This document shows positions 12,388 through 23,513 of a stretch of DNA of 64,000 bases, piece after piece. The notes beneath the pieces are model-generated. The model had not been told where the DNA came from and did not search any database. It saw only the letters and a list, made by a program, of their open reading frames with translations. Positions within the stretch are counted from its first letter, which is position 1. Each line of letters begins with the position of its first letter. The position numbers and the translations under genes were made by a program. The stretch comes from Monocercomonoides exilis (Eukaryota; Preaxostyla; Oxymonadida; Polymastigidae): positions 248,001-312,000 of the forward strand of contig LSRY02000052.1 of the NCBI GenBank assembly GCA_001643675.2, given 5' to 3'.

Positions 12388-12500
12388 TGGTGCAAAAAAA
12401 ATGTTAAATTATTTTTGATCTAACGCAAAATTATTCTTTAAAAATTTGAACATTAACCACTGAAATAAAAATGTTTAATTAATAAAGTAATAAGTCATTT

Positions 12501-13462
12501 TCAAGTATTAAACGCGTCAAATGGATCTTCATGAGTGTCAGCTTCCAGTTCACTGCCTTCGCTTTCATCATAATCTTCATCATCATTATCCATATTTCGA
12601 ATTATAAGGCCTTCAACTTTATCCAAATACGCCTCTTTGATAGTCCGTGCTTCACCTGCAATAACTGGATCTGAAGAATGTTGAAGGTCTTCAATCAATT
12701 TTATACCCTTTTCATTTAAAAGCTCCAGAAGACAAAAGTTGTACTCGCAAATCTCCTCTTCAGTAAAACAATTGAAAGAATTATCATCTCCAAGAAGAGT
12801 TTTATCATCATCATCTTCTTCTTTGTCTTCACATTCATCCATTCCTTTTGTCTTTGTTAAATCTTCTTCGCTTCCTTCTTCTTTTTCCATCTTCTCCTCT
12901 TTCATCTGTTCCATTTCTTCCGTTTTCTCTTTTTCCAACAAATAAAGTGCGTTTTGCTTTCCAATAAAAAGCATTCTCCGTATTCCCACTAAAAACCTTC
13001 TGACGGTTGAAGTTTCTGCCCACGGAATCGCACAACACAGTGCAGAAACAACATGATAATTGATTAAGTGATCAAAAAACACTTTCTGGTTTATCAAATT
13101 TGTTAAAACAAGAGCAGAATTCCGGATTATTCTGGGATCACAAAGCCATTTTGTGCTTGTGCAGTGTTCACACAACTTCGCCAGGATATCGTCGTTCTCA
13201 GCAACATATTGTGCGTCTTCAGCTCTGCCTGCGGTGAGGTTGTTCAGAAGGAGAATCGCTTCGATTGAAAGATTTGTTACATAATAATTAAGTGCATGCA
13301 GAGCAACAACCAATGCTCCACCTTTTATCAGCATCTGCTCAATGAGGAAATTGAAGGTGCATTTGTGATGAAACATGGGATTGAAAATCAAATCATATCA
13401 AATAAAAGGAGAAATTAAAAGAATTATGATTTATCTCATATATTGATGAGAACATAAAGAAC

Positions 13463-13514
<52 letters not shown>

Positions 13515-15284
13515 ACGCCACAAACCTGAGGAAATTCGTCATTTGTTGCCAAGGCATATTCATTGAAAATAGACAAGCAATTTGATAATGGTAGAGGCTC
13601 ATTAATAAAAGATGCGACCAAAAACAACTTATGAAGAAATCCACTATTTTGAACAAGCTTATTTGAAAAAAAGAATAACATTTAATCAAAAAACAGTGGC
13701 AAGTTCAACAATAAGGATGATTACCAACATTTGGAAAAATGAAAGAAAAGAAAAAAGTATTTTTTTTTAACATTTAACACTGTAAATATTTCCAAAAAAA
13801 TAAATAAGAATTAGCAGACATTAAGTGTTGCATTGTCAGAGTCCCTCATCAAATGACCAAGAATTACAACAATGTCAATAAACGACTTCGATCCATCTTC
13901 CATCGCATAAGAGCAAAAACAAGGCAGATAACGAAAAAAACGAGTTTTGATTGCAGAAAAGGTTAAATGCTGCATTTGTGGAGAACAACTGGCAGACGAC
14001 GATGATGATGCTATTGAGGATATTGACATAGTTGATGAGGCAGCAGAAAAAGGAGAATGCTGCTGCGGAGGTTCCCATTGAGAAGAAGTCGAAGCAGTAG
14101 AAGAAGAAGAATCCACCTCGCTTTGCTTGATAAAATAGAACATGTTTCTTAAAAAAAACATTACACAATTCATAAGAGCAATCTTTGCTTCAAAGGCATT
14201 TGTTGAATTAAGAGTAAGCTTTGGTGCTTGAATATTCATCTGTGATCCATCTGAGTTGAAAACTTGCTGAAAAGATAAAGACGAAGACGAAGGAAAGGAA
14301 GGTTGTTGAGAAAGCGGATGCAATGAATTTGAGGCAATAAAAGGAGATGAATTACTTGGTGAATGCTCAAAGAAGTAATTATTTATAATGGCTTCAACCA
14401 AATCCAGTATCCTTGTTTGCCCTATTCGGTGACAACATTCGCCATCCTGAGCATAATTGCCAAGCGCCCATATTCCCTTCATTTATAGAAAGAATAATCA
14501 TTCATTTTTACAAAAAAAGCAAATATGAGTCAAAATACATTTTCAACAATTTCAATGTATGGAGATCTGAGGCACATTTCTGCAAGTTTTTCAATGCATT
14601 CGCTATACAAAAATGAAATAAGTTGTTCTTGATCACATTTATTGACTGCAAATAAATTTAATCGATATTAATATTATTATAACACAATGAAATAACTTGA
14701 CATAACTTAAATTAATAAGAATAAGCGAAGATTCGAATTGCATTTTTGGATTTTCAACATCACTCAAATATAAAACAACATGAGACATGATTTGCACAAG
14801 TAACATTGCCTCTTTTAGTGCTTCGTCGAATTTTTCTAAATTTTTAATTTATCAAACAAATTCTTAAAAATTATTAAAATATCCAATAAACTGGTGCATG
14901 TCAAATATCGAAGTTTCTGTAACACTTGATATTGGTCTTCTTTTCTGGCAGTTTCAAGTTGTTGAAGCATTAATTTTAAATTCATCTAATCAAAAAAAGC
15001 ATTTTTAAAAAAATGTATTTCTCAAAGATGAAAGAATTTTCCTCAACAATTTTATTGTAAACCTCAATTTCTTGGACCTCTAACAATTTAGTTGGTTCAT
15101 TGAAATCTTTTCGTCGTTTTGAAAGAAAAAATGTTCGATCTGACTTTCGCTCTTGTTCAGCATGAGAACGAAGATCGCATCTTGTGCATTCCTCATCGTT
15201 ATCATTGTGAAGATTGGAAAATCTTTCGTCCTGCCGTTCTAAAGTTGTAAGTTTCGAAAAATCTGGTACTTTAGAATTGGACAT
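12501..15284 (-). CDS. Importin alpha (karyopherin alpha), divergent
   Basis: Seven exons join in phase: 15284-15048, 14985-14892, 14835-14707, 14645-14539, 14476-13820, 13657-13526 and 13334-12501, about 729 residues. The N-terminus carries an importin-beta-binding-like basic patch (SHAEQERKSDRTFFLSKRRK). ARM repeats follow: NPKMQFESSLILIN aligns with the IQFEAAWALTNIA repeat, GIWALGNYAQDGECCHRIG with VWALGNVAGDSPRCRD, and later exons carry SIEAILLLNNLTAG and WLCDPRIIRNSALVLTN. The family binds nuclear-localisation signals and importin beta for import. It is longer than usual (about 530 residues) because of Ser-rich insertions in ARM 4-5 and an acidic loop (GSEEDLTKT to DDDDKTLLG). The intron at 13335-13525 contains a 50-nt A run (T run on the coding strand). 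Confident of family, moderately of every junction. Confidence 0.82.
13464..13513. repeat. 50-nt A homopolymer in an intron
   Basis: An uninterrupted A run on the + strand lies inside the last intron of the importin alpha gene (T-rich on the coding strand, just after the donor GTTTGTGGCGTG). Its length may be unreliable because homopolymers this long are hard to sequence. Confidence 0.95.
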
Positions 15285-15587
15285 ATTTTAATAAATTCAT
15301 TACATTTATGATCAATTAAGTTCTTTTTCAGAAAATAATACTTTCTGGCTCAAAACGCTTTTTATGAACTTTAGAGAAAAGAAATCAAATTAAAAAGTCA
15401 GTACTTAATGAAAAATCAAATTTATAATCTTCTATAATTTTTGATGGTTTTTTTCTGTTTTTCAAACCAAAATCTTGATAAAAAAATGAACCGAATTTTC
15501 AATTTCTTCTTGTAAAATTCATGTTAAAAAATTTCCAAGAAGAAATGATGTCAAAATAGGGACATATTGACATGCGAGTATTTTAAG

Positions 15588-16020
15588 TTCTGAAATAAAC
15601 AAAAAAGAAAAGATAATATATTATTAAAATAAACAATAAAAATTCTTAAAATAATAATTAATAAAACATACAGAAGTCAAATAGACCACCAAGATCTTGT
15701 TCTTCCTCTTCTTCAACTTTCTTCTTTTCTTCTTCCTTCTTCTTCTTGTCATCTCCCTTCTTCTTGTCATCCTTGTGAGATGGTTCTGAGGATGCAGCTG
15801 CAGCAACTGGGGCTGGAGCAGCAACAGCTCCGCCTGAGAACAAAAGGTCCTCAATGTTTTTGTTTGCCAGCATCTTTGCAAACAACACTGGAAGATATGC
15901 TGGAACTTTAACATTGGCAGCTGTTAAAATTGCTTGGATGGCATCCTTTGTGATTGCAATTTTGTCGTCATGGAGGATGAGAGCGGCATAAACGCATGCA
16001 AGTTCTTCTTTTGTTGCCAT
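15588..16020 (-). CDS. RPLP1: 60S acidic ribosomal protein P1
   Basis: Exon 16020-15672 encodes residues 1-116, beginning [19 protein letters not shown] and including [22 protein letters not shown]. An Ala/Pro hinge and a long Lys/Glu stretch follow. P1 is a stalk protein whose C-terminal tail recruits elongation-factor GTPases. The tail here is DLGGLFDF rather than the usual DMGFGLFD. The frame then meets GTATGT at 15671, and the matching TTTCAG acceptor at 15590 adds AA, so the stop codon TAA is split T|AA by an 82-nt intron. Reading through the donor instead would add four residues (CMFY) before another TAA. The protein is a typical 116 residues, and the short, strong AT-rich upstream region suits a highly expressed gene. 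Confidence 0.93.
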
Positions 16021-16444
16021 TTTTTATTGATCAATTTTTTAAAGTCGACTTTCGGAATTATAATTATATATTATAAAGGGTTAACATTGATTTGAAAGTT
16101 TCAGTTTCATCCATTTTAACAATCTTCAATATTTCTACTCCTCTTGTTAAAAAAAAAAAAATCAACGAATAATCACTCAATATTTGAATAAAATGAAACA
16201 AAATAAAAATTCCAATAAATCAGTCAAACTCAATTTTGTTATTTAAAATTCGATAAATTAGAACATAAAACAAGTGCGCAAAATCTTTTATGAAATTAAT
16301 TCATTGTTAGTTCAATTTCTCAAATATGTTACGCATTATTCTAATAAAAGAAAATAAAATGTTTTATCGATGGATGCATACTAAAAACTAACAGTAACTA
16401 TTAAACTAATAAATGTATATCACGAAAAATACATATTTCTTTAT

Positions 16445-17026
16445 CTAACTTTCATCTTTTTCATTTTTTTTCATAAAACTTTCTAATGTCAAATTATCTT
16501 CTTCCTTTGAATCTTCATCCGCTTTTGGCTTGATAATATGTGCTTTCATTGTTAAATGCTCAATGTTTAAACGCAAAATTGTCACTTTCTGAAGTGAATT
16601 TGTAAGCATTGAAGTTTTTGCTTTCTCAGGAAGTTCTGAAACAACAGATTCAATAAAGCACGAAAGCCCTTTTCTTTTATCTTCGGCTGATATAAGCTCT
16701 TCCAATATTCCGAAAGCGATTACGCTCGAATAGGATGTCGTTAATGACTTAAAATTAACTTCATGCTCACCAATGACGCAAAAGCTGACCTTGTTATTTA
16801 AACGAAGGCTATCTATTTTGAAACCTTCACTCGCACAATGAAAATATAAAGAATTATGTCCATCAAAAGCATAATTCATCGGAACTCCATAGCCATAGCC
16901 ATTTGCTCCACAAAGTGATAAAACTCCGTAATTCTGAGTTGAAAGCAGCTTTAATGCTTCCTCGTTACTGGACTCTCTTTCTTTACGCCTAACTTGTGGA
17001 AACGGTGACGACTTTTCCTCGGACAT
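16445..17026 (-). CDS. NimA-like FMN-binding split-barrel flavoprotein (pyridoxamine 5'-phosphate oxidase fold)
   Basis: A single uninterrupted frame encodes 193 residues. Motifs of the nitroimidazole-resistance/PNPOx-like family are clear: VRRKERE near the N-terminus (family MRRKDRE), YGVLSLCGANGYGYGVPMNYAF (substrate/flavin strand), LYFHCASEGFKIDSLRLN (family LYFHCAKEGRKID) and YSSVIAFGILE (family YKSVIGFGKIE). Bacterial homologues bind FMN and reduce nitro groups or protect against redox stress. The gene is common in anaerobes. It lacks introns while nearly all neighbours have several, which fits acquisition from bacteria, although base composition matches the host region. A Glu/Asp/Lys-rich tail (residues about 168-193) extends beyond the family core. 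The physiological substrate cannot be told from sequence. Confidence 0.88.
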   Translation of the reverse strand: MSEEKSSPFPQVRRKERESSNEEALKLLSTQNYGVLSLCGANGYGYGVPMNYAFDGHNSLYFHCASEGFKIDSLRLNNKVSFCVIGEHEVNFKSLTTSYSSVIAFGILEELISAEDKRKGLSCFIESVVSELPEKAKTSMLTNSLQKVTILRLNIEHLTMKAHIIKPKADEDSKEEDNLTLESFMKKNEKDES

Positions 17027-17689
17027 GACAAAAGTGATGTTTTCTATTTTATGCTTTTTTTATTTTGGCAACTCTTTTGATCATTTGCTTGTCATGTCTT
17101 TTTTTTGCAAATAATTGTTGATCTATCAACAAAATCAAATTATTTTTCAACTTTTTGCTAGCTGCACTATTTTTGAAGTTTTAGAAAATAATACTCAATT
17201 TTGAAAAAGAAAGAAGGAACAGTCATATTTGTTTCATCAATTTATTTTTCAAAAAATATACCGAAATTTGATGAATAAATCTCTCAATCATTCTCTCCTT
17301 TTTTGTTAAGTTTTCACATTTTTTTTTTAATGCTTTTAAATTTTCTAATATTTTTTTAATAAATTATTTTATCATCAAATAGAATAGTCCAAGTCGAAAC
17401 ATTCTGAAAGAGTAATGCTTTCTGATATTTTACAAATATAATGCATTTTATAATGATTTTCCTTTCTTATTAAAAAAAAAAAGAAGAAAAACAGATAGAG
17501 AGATGTGAAGAATTCTTACTAAATTACACATGCATGAAGCTTCGTTCTGTCTTCACTAAATCACAAACTATTTGCGTTGCTAATGATTAACATAAACATT
17601 TTATCGTTCAACAAAAAATTGAGGTAAATAACGAAAAATATTGACAATTTCCCCTTGAGGCAAAATACACACAGCAAAAAAACTCAGAA

Positions 17690-19204
17690 TTACCACAAGC
17701 TCGTTCCACCCTTTCTCGCAGCAGAAGCAGTGGGATGAGGAGCCGACATCAGAGAAGACGTGCAGAAAGGATTGTCTGCACTTGTAGCATTCGAAGTCGA
17801 TATGCCACCACCTCCACCACCTCCTCCACTTCTTCCCCATCCACCACCGCCTCCCCCTCCTCCCCATCCACCACCACCACCACCTCCCCAACTGCTATCA
17901 CTACCCCACTTCGAGCTGCTACTTCTGGACGAGGAACCAGTTGCAAAGCTGTCGTCCCATTCTCTTCTGGGAGCAGAGGCACGCTGAGTCACACGAGGCC
18001 TGGCTGATGAGGACGGCACTTGCTTTGCTGTGCTTCTCCCCATTGAAGGCCTCAATGAAGACGAACCAGAGGCAACAGATTGCCTTGAAGCCGTGCCAAT
18101 AGAAGAGCTTGCCTTTGAAGTGGTCATAACTCTCCCTTTCGAAGAGGAAGCAGACGGCAAGCGGCTGGAGCCGGGCAAAGTTCTTCTGCCTGTGCTTGTT
18201 CTTGAAGAAACGGGGGCTCTGCTGGCGGCTGAAGTGCGAGATGAAGTGGAATACGATGAATGTGATGGATAAGAAGACGATGAAGAATAGCGCGATGAAG
18301 GCGCACATGAATAGGAATTAGACGAACGCCGAGCTGCACGTATGGCAGCTATAAACTCTTCGTGCTCCTGGCGCCATTTGTCTTCACGAATTGACGTTTG
18401 CAAATAATAATATTTTAATTCAAAAAGAAAAGAAAAGAAAATACTGATTTCACAAAAAACAAAAAACTGTGAAAAACAAACCATTGTTAGCTCTTGAAGA
18501 ATAAGAGTGTGTTCTCGACGAAAAAGCAGAAGGTCTTGCAGAAGGAGGAAGATCAGACAATCTTTGCTTCGTACTGTTGAATGTTCTCCTTTAAAAAAAA
18601 AGCAAAATAAAATCGTACGGACTCCAATGTTCGCGCAACAAACCGCCTTTTTGATTCAGATTCATTGACTTTTCTACAAATCTGCTGATGTTTTGCAATT
18701 CTGTCCTGTGAAAATTTTCTTCCACAAACAGCACAGTTTATCAACATGCCTCCTTCCATGCCACTTGCAAAAGAAGCCATATCTGCTGATGGAGACGACT
18801 TGGAAAAAGCTGGCATGCTATCATAAGTTGAAGTGGAAATTCTACTTGAAGTTGAAGTTGTACCTCTTCGAGCTATTGCGATACAAAAACGAAAGAAAAT
18901 TCAATTCAAAGAAAAACATGAAAATGATTGTAGCTTTGCAACGAACTTTTGAGTTTGCGCATTGCTTCTTTAGCTGCTGAGCAAGTCTTTAGATGATGCT
19001 CCATATCACATCTCAAGAAGAATTAATTACTTTTATTTGTCAATATCAAACTCAAACAGCATACTTTCGAACTTCAGTATCACAATATTGACAGGGAATT
19101 TCTATGTATTGAGATTGAATTTGACAGTCTTTCAAATGAAAAGGCAAAGAGGCCTTAAAAAACATTTTCCCGCAACAAGGGCAGGGAATTGCTTTAGGTG
19201 GCAT
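17690..19204 (-). CDS. ZC2HC1-like C2HC zinc-finger protein
   Basis: Exons 19204-19065, 19011-18947, 18872-18644, 18588-18482 and 18381-17690 join in phase to 410 residues. The first finger pair is CPCCGKMFFKASLPFHLKDC and CQYC..HHLKTC. A further C2HC finger is CAVCGRKFSQDRIAKHQQIC, followed by KRRTFNSTKQRL, which aligns with KRKTFDSSRQR of ZC2HC1A. The next exon starts KWRQEHEEFIAAIRAARRSS, matching the WRRKHEEFIATIRAAKG block. The C-terminal 230 residues are Ser-rich and end in Gly runs punctuated by Trp, instead of the extra finger and CxxC tail of animal relatives. ZC2HC1 proteins are poorly characterised; some are centrosomal or ciliary. The last small intron (GTTTG at 18481 to AAG at 18382) is inferred from the alignment. 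Confidence 0.78.
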
Positions 19205-19388
19205 TTTGTCTTAGCGTCGTAAAATTATTTTGAATGTGAATATATGGACTTAATATGAACCAATAATGAGAGCAAACATCAAAAAACAACAAAGCAAAGT
19301 TGAAGTTAAAAAGTCAAAGATTTTTGTTAAGGAGATGATCAAAACATAAAACTCGAAATGAATTGTATTAATAAAAATAAACTAATTT

Positions 19389-22061
19389 TCAGCTAGTTTC
19401 AGGATATACATGCTGTAATAAATTAAGAATTGGTATCATTGTTTTCGAAAATTCTTGCTCTTCAGAAAGGATTGTTGAGGCTGCAAGTTGTGAATTCATT
19501 TCCAAATCAATCTGAGCTTCTTTAAGAGCAGCTCTTTTGTCTTCAAACATCTTCAGGAGCTTGTCTTCAACAATCTGCTGCGTTGCAATCATTTCAGAAA
19601 ATTCTGCAAGTACTTCAAGATCATCATCTGAACACGAGTCACGATCACCGCACCTTTCCAACTCTTCTTTTTGTTTTTCCACTTTCTCTCTCAACTGCCT
19701 CGCCTCTTCGTCCAACCGCTCGTTCTCCGCCTTCAGAACAGCCTGTGCCTCAGCCACCATCCTCTTCTCGTTCTCTGCCTCTTCTGCCTCTGCTGCTGCT
19801 GCCTCTTCCACTTCAGCTGCAATCAGCCGATGCGCCTCAGCAACAATACGACGACGCGCTTCTTCTTTTGCTCTGTCGATTGAAGAGGCATTTCCTTGCT
19901 CTCCTTCTCCTTCTCCTTCTCCATCTTTGCCTTTGCCTTTGCCCTCAGCCAAATCAGCTCGCTGTAAGGAAGCGATTATTTCAATGACTTCTTCTGAAGT
20001 GAAAGTGGGTGTCTGTGCCGATGAGGCTGGCTGGGCCAGCTGACGTGTGGAATGAAGAGGAGACGACGTGGCCAGCGGAGAGGACAGGAAAGAGGAGGAC
20101 ACGGTGGATGACAGCAGAGAAGACTGATGCGCTGGTGTAGCTGTGGCTGTGGCAGAAGCAGAGGGGGATGATGAAGAAGATGCTGATGAAGCTGATGAAG
20201 CTGAAGAGACTGAAGAGGCAGGAGAGATGGCAGAAGGTGAGGGAGCAGGTGATTGAGAGAAAAGAGGCGTGTTGCGTTGCATCATCGGAGTGGTTGAAGG
20301 TGCAAAGGAATAAATCTGTTGATTTGAAATCAAATGGATTCGAAGAAAAGGAATAAAAAAAAAAAATAGAATATAAAATAATGCAATAAATGTGTTAAAA
20401 GGAAGAAATAATTACAATAACAATAAAATATAATTAAAAAAAAATTGAAATTATTCAAATAAAACAGAAATTACTCTTAGAGCATAATCCATAAGCAATA
20501 CATGCCTGAGATGTCTTTCCCAAGGACTGTCTCACCAGACTTGCAGATTTCATCTCCTCTTCAGTTTCAGCTGATCCAATGGTGGCTGTCATGGTGACAC
20601 CAGAAGCAAATAGAAGCCACAAAACAGGCTTGCTGCTCATTGCATTCTGTGGGGAGGCAGGCGATTTATGCGATGAAGAGGCAAGTGAAGTGGATGTCCG
20701 GTTCATCGAAGAAGAAGAAGAAGAAGAAGATGATGATGATGAGAAGTTGGAGGAGGAGGAATAAAGTTGGGCAGCAAAAGCAGCAAGTGGATGTGCCTTC
20801 CAATCGAAAGTCACTTTCATTTTGGAGAGGTGCTCGGATGTGACAGAGACAGAATACAGTGAATGAGTCTTTGATGATAGGCATAATACAACAGGATATG
20901 CAAGGCACAGAGAAACAGAGGGAAGAAGTTGAGTGGACTGAGGAGAAGAAGATGAAGAAGATGAAGAAGATGAAGAGGAGGAAGCAGAAGATTGTGATGA
21001 AATAGGAGTAGAAGCAATATCAACAGAAGATGCAGTGAACTTAGGAGACTGAGCAGGCTCTTGTGGAGAATGCTGCTCAGACGAGCTGTCCTCCAGCAGC
21101 AAATCAGAGTCGAGTGTAATTCGCGTCAACGATCCGTTTTGTGTGGCGATGAATGCGCTTCTCTCAAAACTGACAATGTCACACACTGGATAATGCATTC
21201 GAAGGCGAAACAGCTCATTTTTTTCCTCAATGCTTTCTTCTTCACTTATCGATTCCGTCTGAGAAGGGCTTGAATTTTCATCAATTTCGCTCTCTTCATC
21301 AATACAATGAACAAGACCGCTACGTTCTCCGATCCACAATAGCCCATCTTCATTGCTTGAAAGAGCAGTAATGCTGTCATTGCCAATTTTCATTCGATCG
21401 ATTTGTTTGCTCTCTTTTGCGCTCCATCTATATATGCATCCGTTATCACCAGCTCCGAAAATATGATCTGGGTTATGATGAGATACAAGTATTTTGTTTA
21501 TGGCAGTTAACGGATTTGATGATCTTTAAAATAAAAAAATAAAAAATAAAAATATGATGACACAACCATCGCAAAAATTAAATCAATTATAACAAAATGA
21601 TAATCGCAAACAATCTACCAGCCTTAACTATCTTTTTAGGATCCTTTTTTGAAAAATCAATATTTCAAATAAAAATCAAATTATTCAAAGTCCAAGTTGA
21701 AAAGAAAAACGTTTCTGTTGTATTAACATACTGCACATTTAATTTTCCAGATGTAACCAGCATTATCGGAAATCAGAATCATCTGTATCTCTTCCACAAA
21801 AACAATAGAAGTTGCAACATGCTGAAGTGTTGCGCGGAAAAGTGGACGATTATCAATTGTACTCGTTGCTAACACAGCATTTCCAGCTACTGCCCAGCAC
21901 TGGTTGTTTACAACAAGAAGCAAATGACCGACATAATCGCGAGGTATTGTATTTGTTTTCGAACTCTTCGAAAAGAAGTTTATTCAAAAATTATGCACAA
22001 TAACTTTCAATGAAAGAATTTATATTTAGCATACAACTTTAAATAGCAAATCATCGCTCAT
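19389..22061 (-). CDS. Beta-propeller plus C-terminal coiled-coil protein, unidentified
   Basis: Exons 22061-22035, 21965-21732, 21643-21612 (32 nt), 21523-20506 and 20315-19389 give 745 residues with all phases consistent. Propeller-like repeats are visible: NNQCWAVAGNAVLATSTIDN, VEEIQMILISDNAGYIWKIK, HHNPDHIFGAGDNGCIYRWS and NEDGLLWIGERSGLVHCIDE. Ser-rich loops interrupt the later blades. From about nt 19990 the chain becomes an Ala/Glu-rich coiled coil (about 190 residues) ending ILNLLQHVYPETS. The architecture recalls Nup88-type nucleoporins or other WD-plus-coil scaffolds, but no diagnostic motif was found, so no name is given. The fourth intron appears to use a GC donor (CAG|GCATGT at 20505), because no GT in the right phase exists. 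Two separate genes would be the alternative. Confidence 0.65.
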
Positions 22062-22223
22062 TGAAAAAAATCGGGCAATTTTAAACTTTAAAAAGAATTA
22101 AAATTCCAAAAAATATAAATTATTTATTTAACCCATATTTTGTTGCGATTTTTCAAAATATCAAAATTTGCACTTTATATCAAATTAATAGATTTTGAAT
22201 AATCACGTGTAAATATTAAAATT

Positions 22224-23389
22224 ATGTTTTCTACCGAGCAAAGACGTAAAACTCCGCAAATATCCCAAACAATTGATATTCAATCATCACAAACTGATGC
22301 CCTTCCTTCTTCTTCAATTCGGTTAGCTAAAATTAGCATGCTTCACAAAAAGTTAGAATCATTGAATTCTACAACTCTTCGAGAGAAATCAGTTTGTTTT
22401 ATTTTTTATTTATCTTTGTAACCAATTATTATTGAATCAATTAAATCTACTTTTTTTTCAGGCAATGAGAAAAGAATTAGAAGTTAAATTAAAACAAGCT
22501 CAAAGTGCTTTCGAGAAATACACCAAATCAAATAAACAAGCGCTCACTATAATGAAAGAGCGCGTTCAAGAATTGAAGAATGGAGCAGAATTGGATAAAG
22601 GTATTGCAAGTGTTTTCACCAGAAATACATGATTCAACAAATCACCTTTATAGGTTTATATTCAATAGTTGACAAGCGTACCACAAAGGAATTGCAAGCG
22701 TTTGAATCCAACATCCTTTGCGATATTCTCAAAAACAAGAAAAAGTTGAGTACAGATGGTTCTGAAGGAGTTCAAATGCTGGATAAAGAAGTAGAAACAT
22801 TAAAGTGTGCTAATTGAAATATTATTTTTTTTTAAAAAAAATTCAATTCAAACCTTTTTTTAAAAGAACTGAATTTTCGGCTGGCCAATCACAAATGAAA
22901 GCTGATTCAGATACAATGATTGAAGAAGTTAACAAAGATTTTGGAGTTGTTATACGAATGGTAGAAGAGCGCAAAGAAGAGAGAAAACGATGCTGTTTGC
23001 CTCTATTTGTAAAAATATAAATTTTTGATAATTTTTTATTAAAAATCTATCAATTGAGTGATGGCACTTGAACGAGAGCACAGAAGCAGTGATGATAAAA
23101 CAAGAATGCAAGCAATGCTTGATAATGAAAGGAAAGAAAGAGAAAGTAATTTTAAAGAGATTATTACTCAACAAGACTTCGTCTGGAATTCAATCCAGCA
23201 ACGACTGGCTGTATGAAGTCATAAATTATTCATATAACTTTAATGGATTTTATTTTATAAATTTATAACATATATGATTTTTCACCTAAATTGTTGAAAT
23301 TATTAATGCAGACCGAACAAAAATTGAGAGATGATGCAGAGGAACGCTTACTGAAGGAGCTGGAAACTGCATGCGGTAGCCAAGATTGA
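22224..23389 (+). CDS. Small coiled-coil protein, possibly SF-assemblin/giardin-like
   Basis: Six exons join in phase (22224-22391, 22462-22600, 22654-22804, 22867-22994, 23059-23210 and 23312-23389), giving 271 residues. After a 30-residue Ser/Thr/Gln-rich head (MFSTEQRRKTPQIS), the protein is a continuous coiled coil: AKISMLHKKLESLN, then AMRKELEVKLKQAQSAFEKY, then ERVQELKNGAELDKGLYSI, ending ERLLKELETACGSQD. Length, short Ser/Thr/Pro head and unbroken rod resemble striated-fibre assemblin and beta-giardin, which build filaments at flagellar roots. No residue is decisive, however, and any short rod protein could look like this. It is transcribed divergently from the propeller gene, 162 bp away. 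Confidence 0.7.
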
Positions 23390-23513
23390 ATTCCTCATCC
23401 TCCCTCTATTATTAAATAACTTATCAATTTTGAAAACATTTGTTTCAATTTCTTTTATAACAACAAAACATTTCACAAATTAGTTTTATTTTGGTTGTGA
23501 TTTGATCTTTTTC

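Noticed and set aside
15658-15671. P1 C-terminus extended by CMFY through the donor
   Set aside because: The GTATGT donor and TTTCAG acceptor recreate a stop directly after GGLFDF, which fits the conserved stalk tail better.
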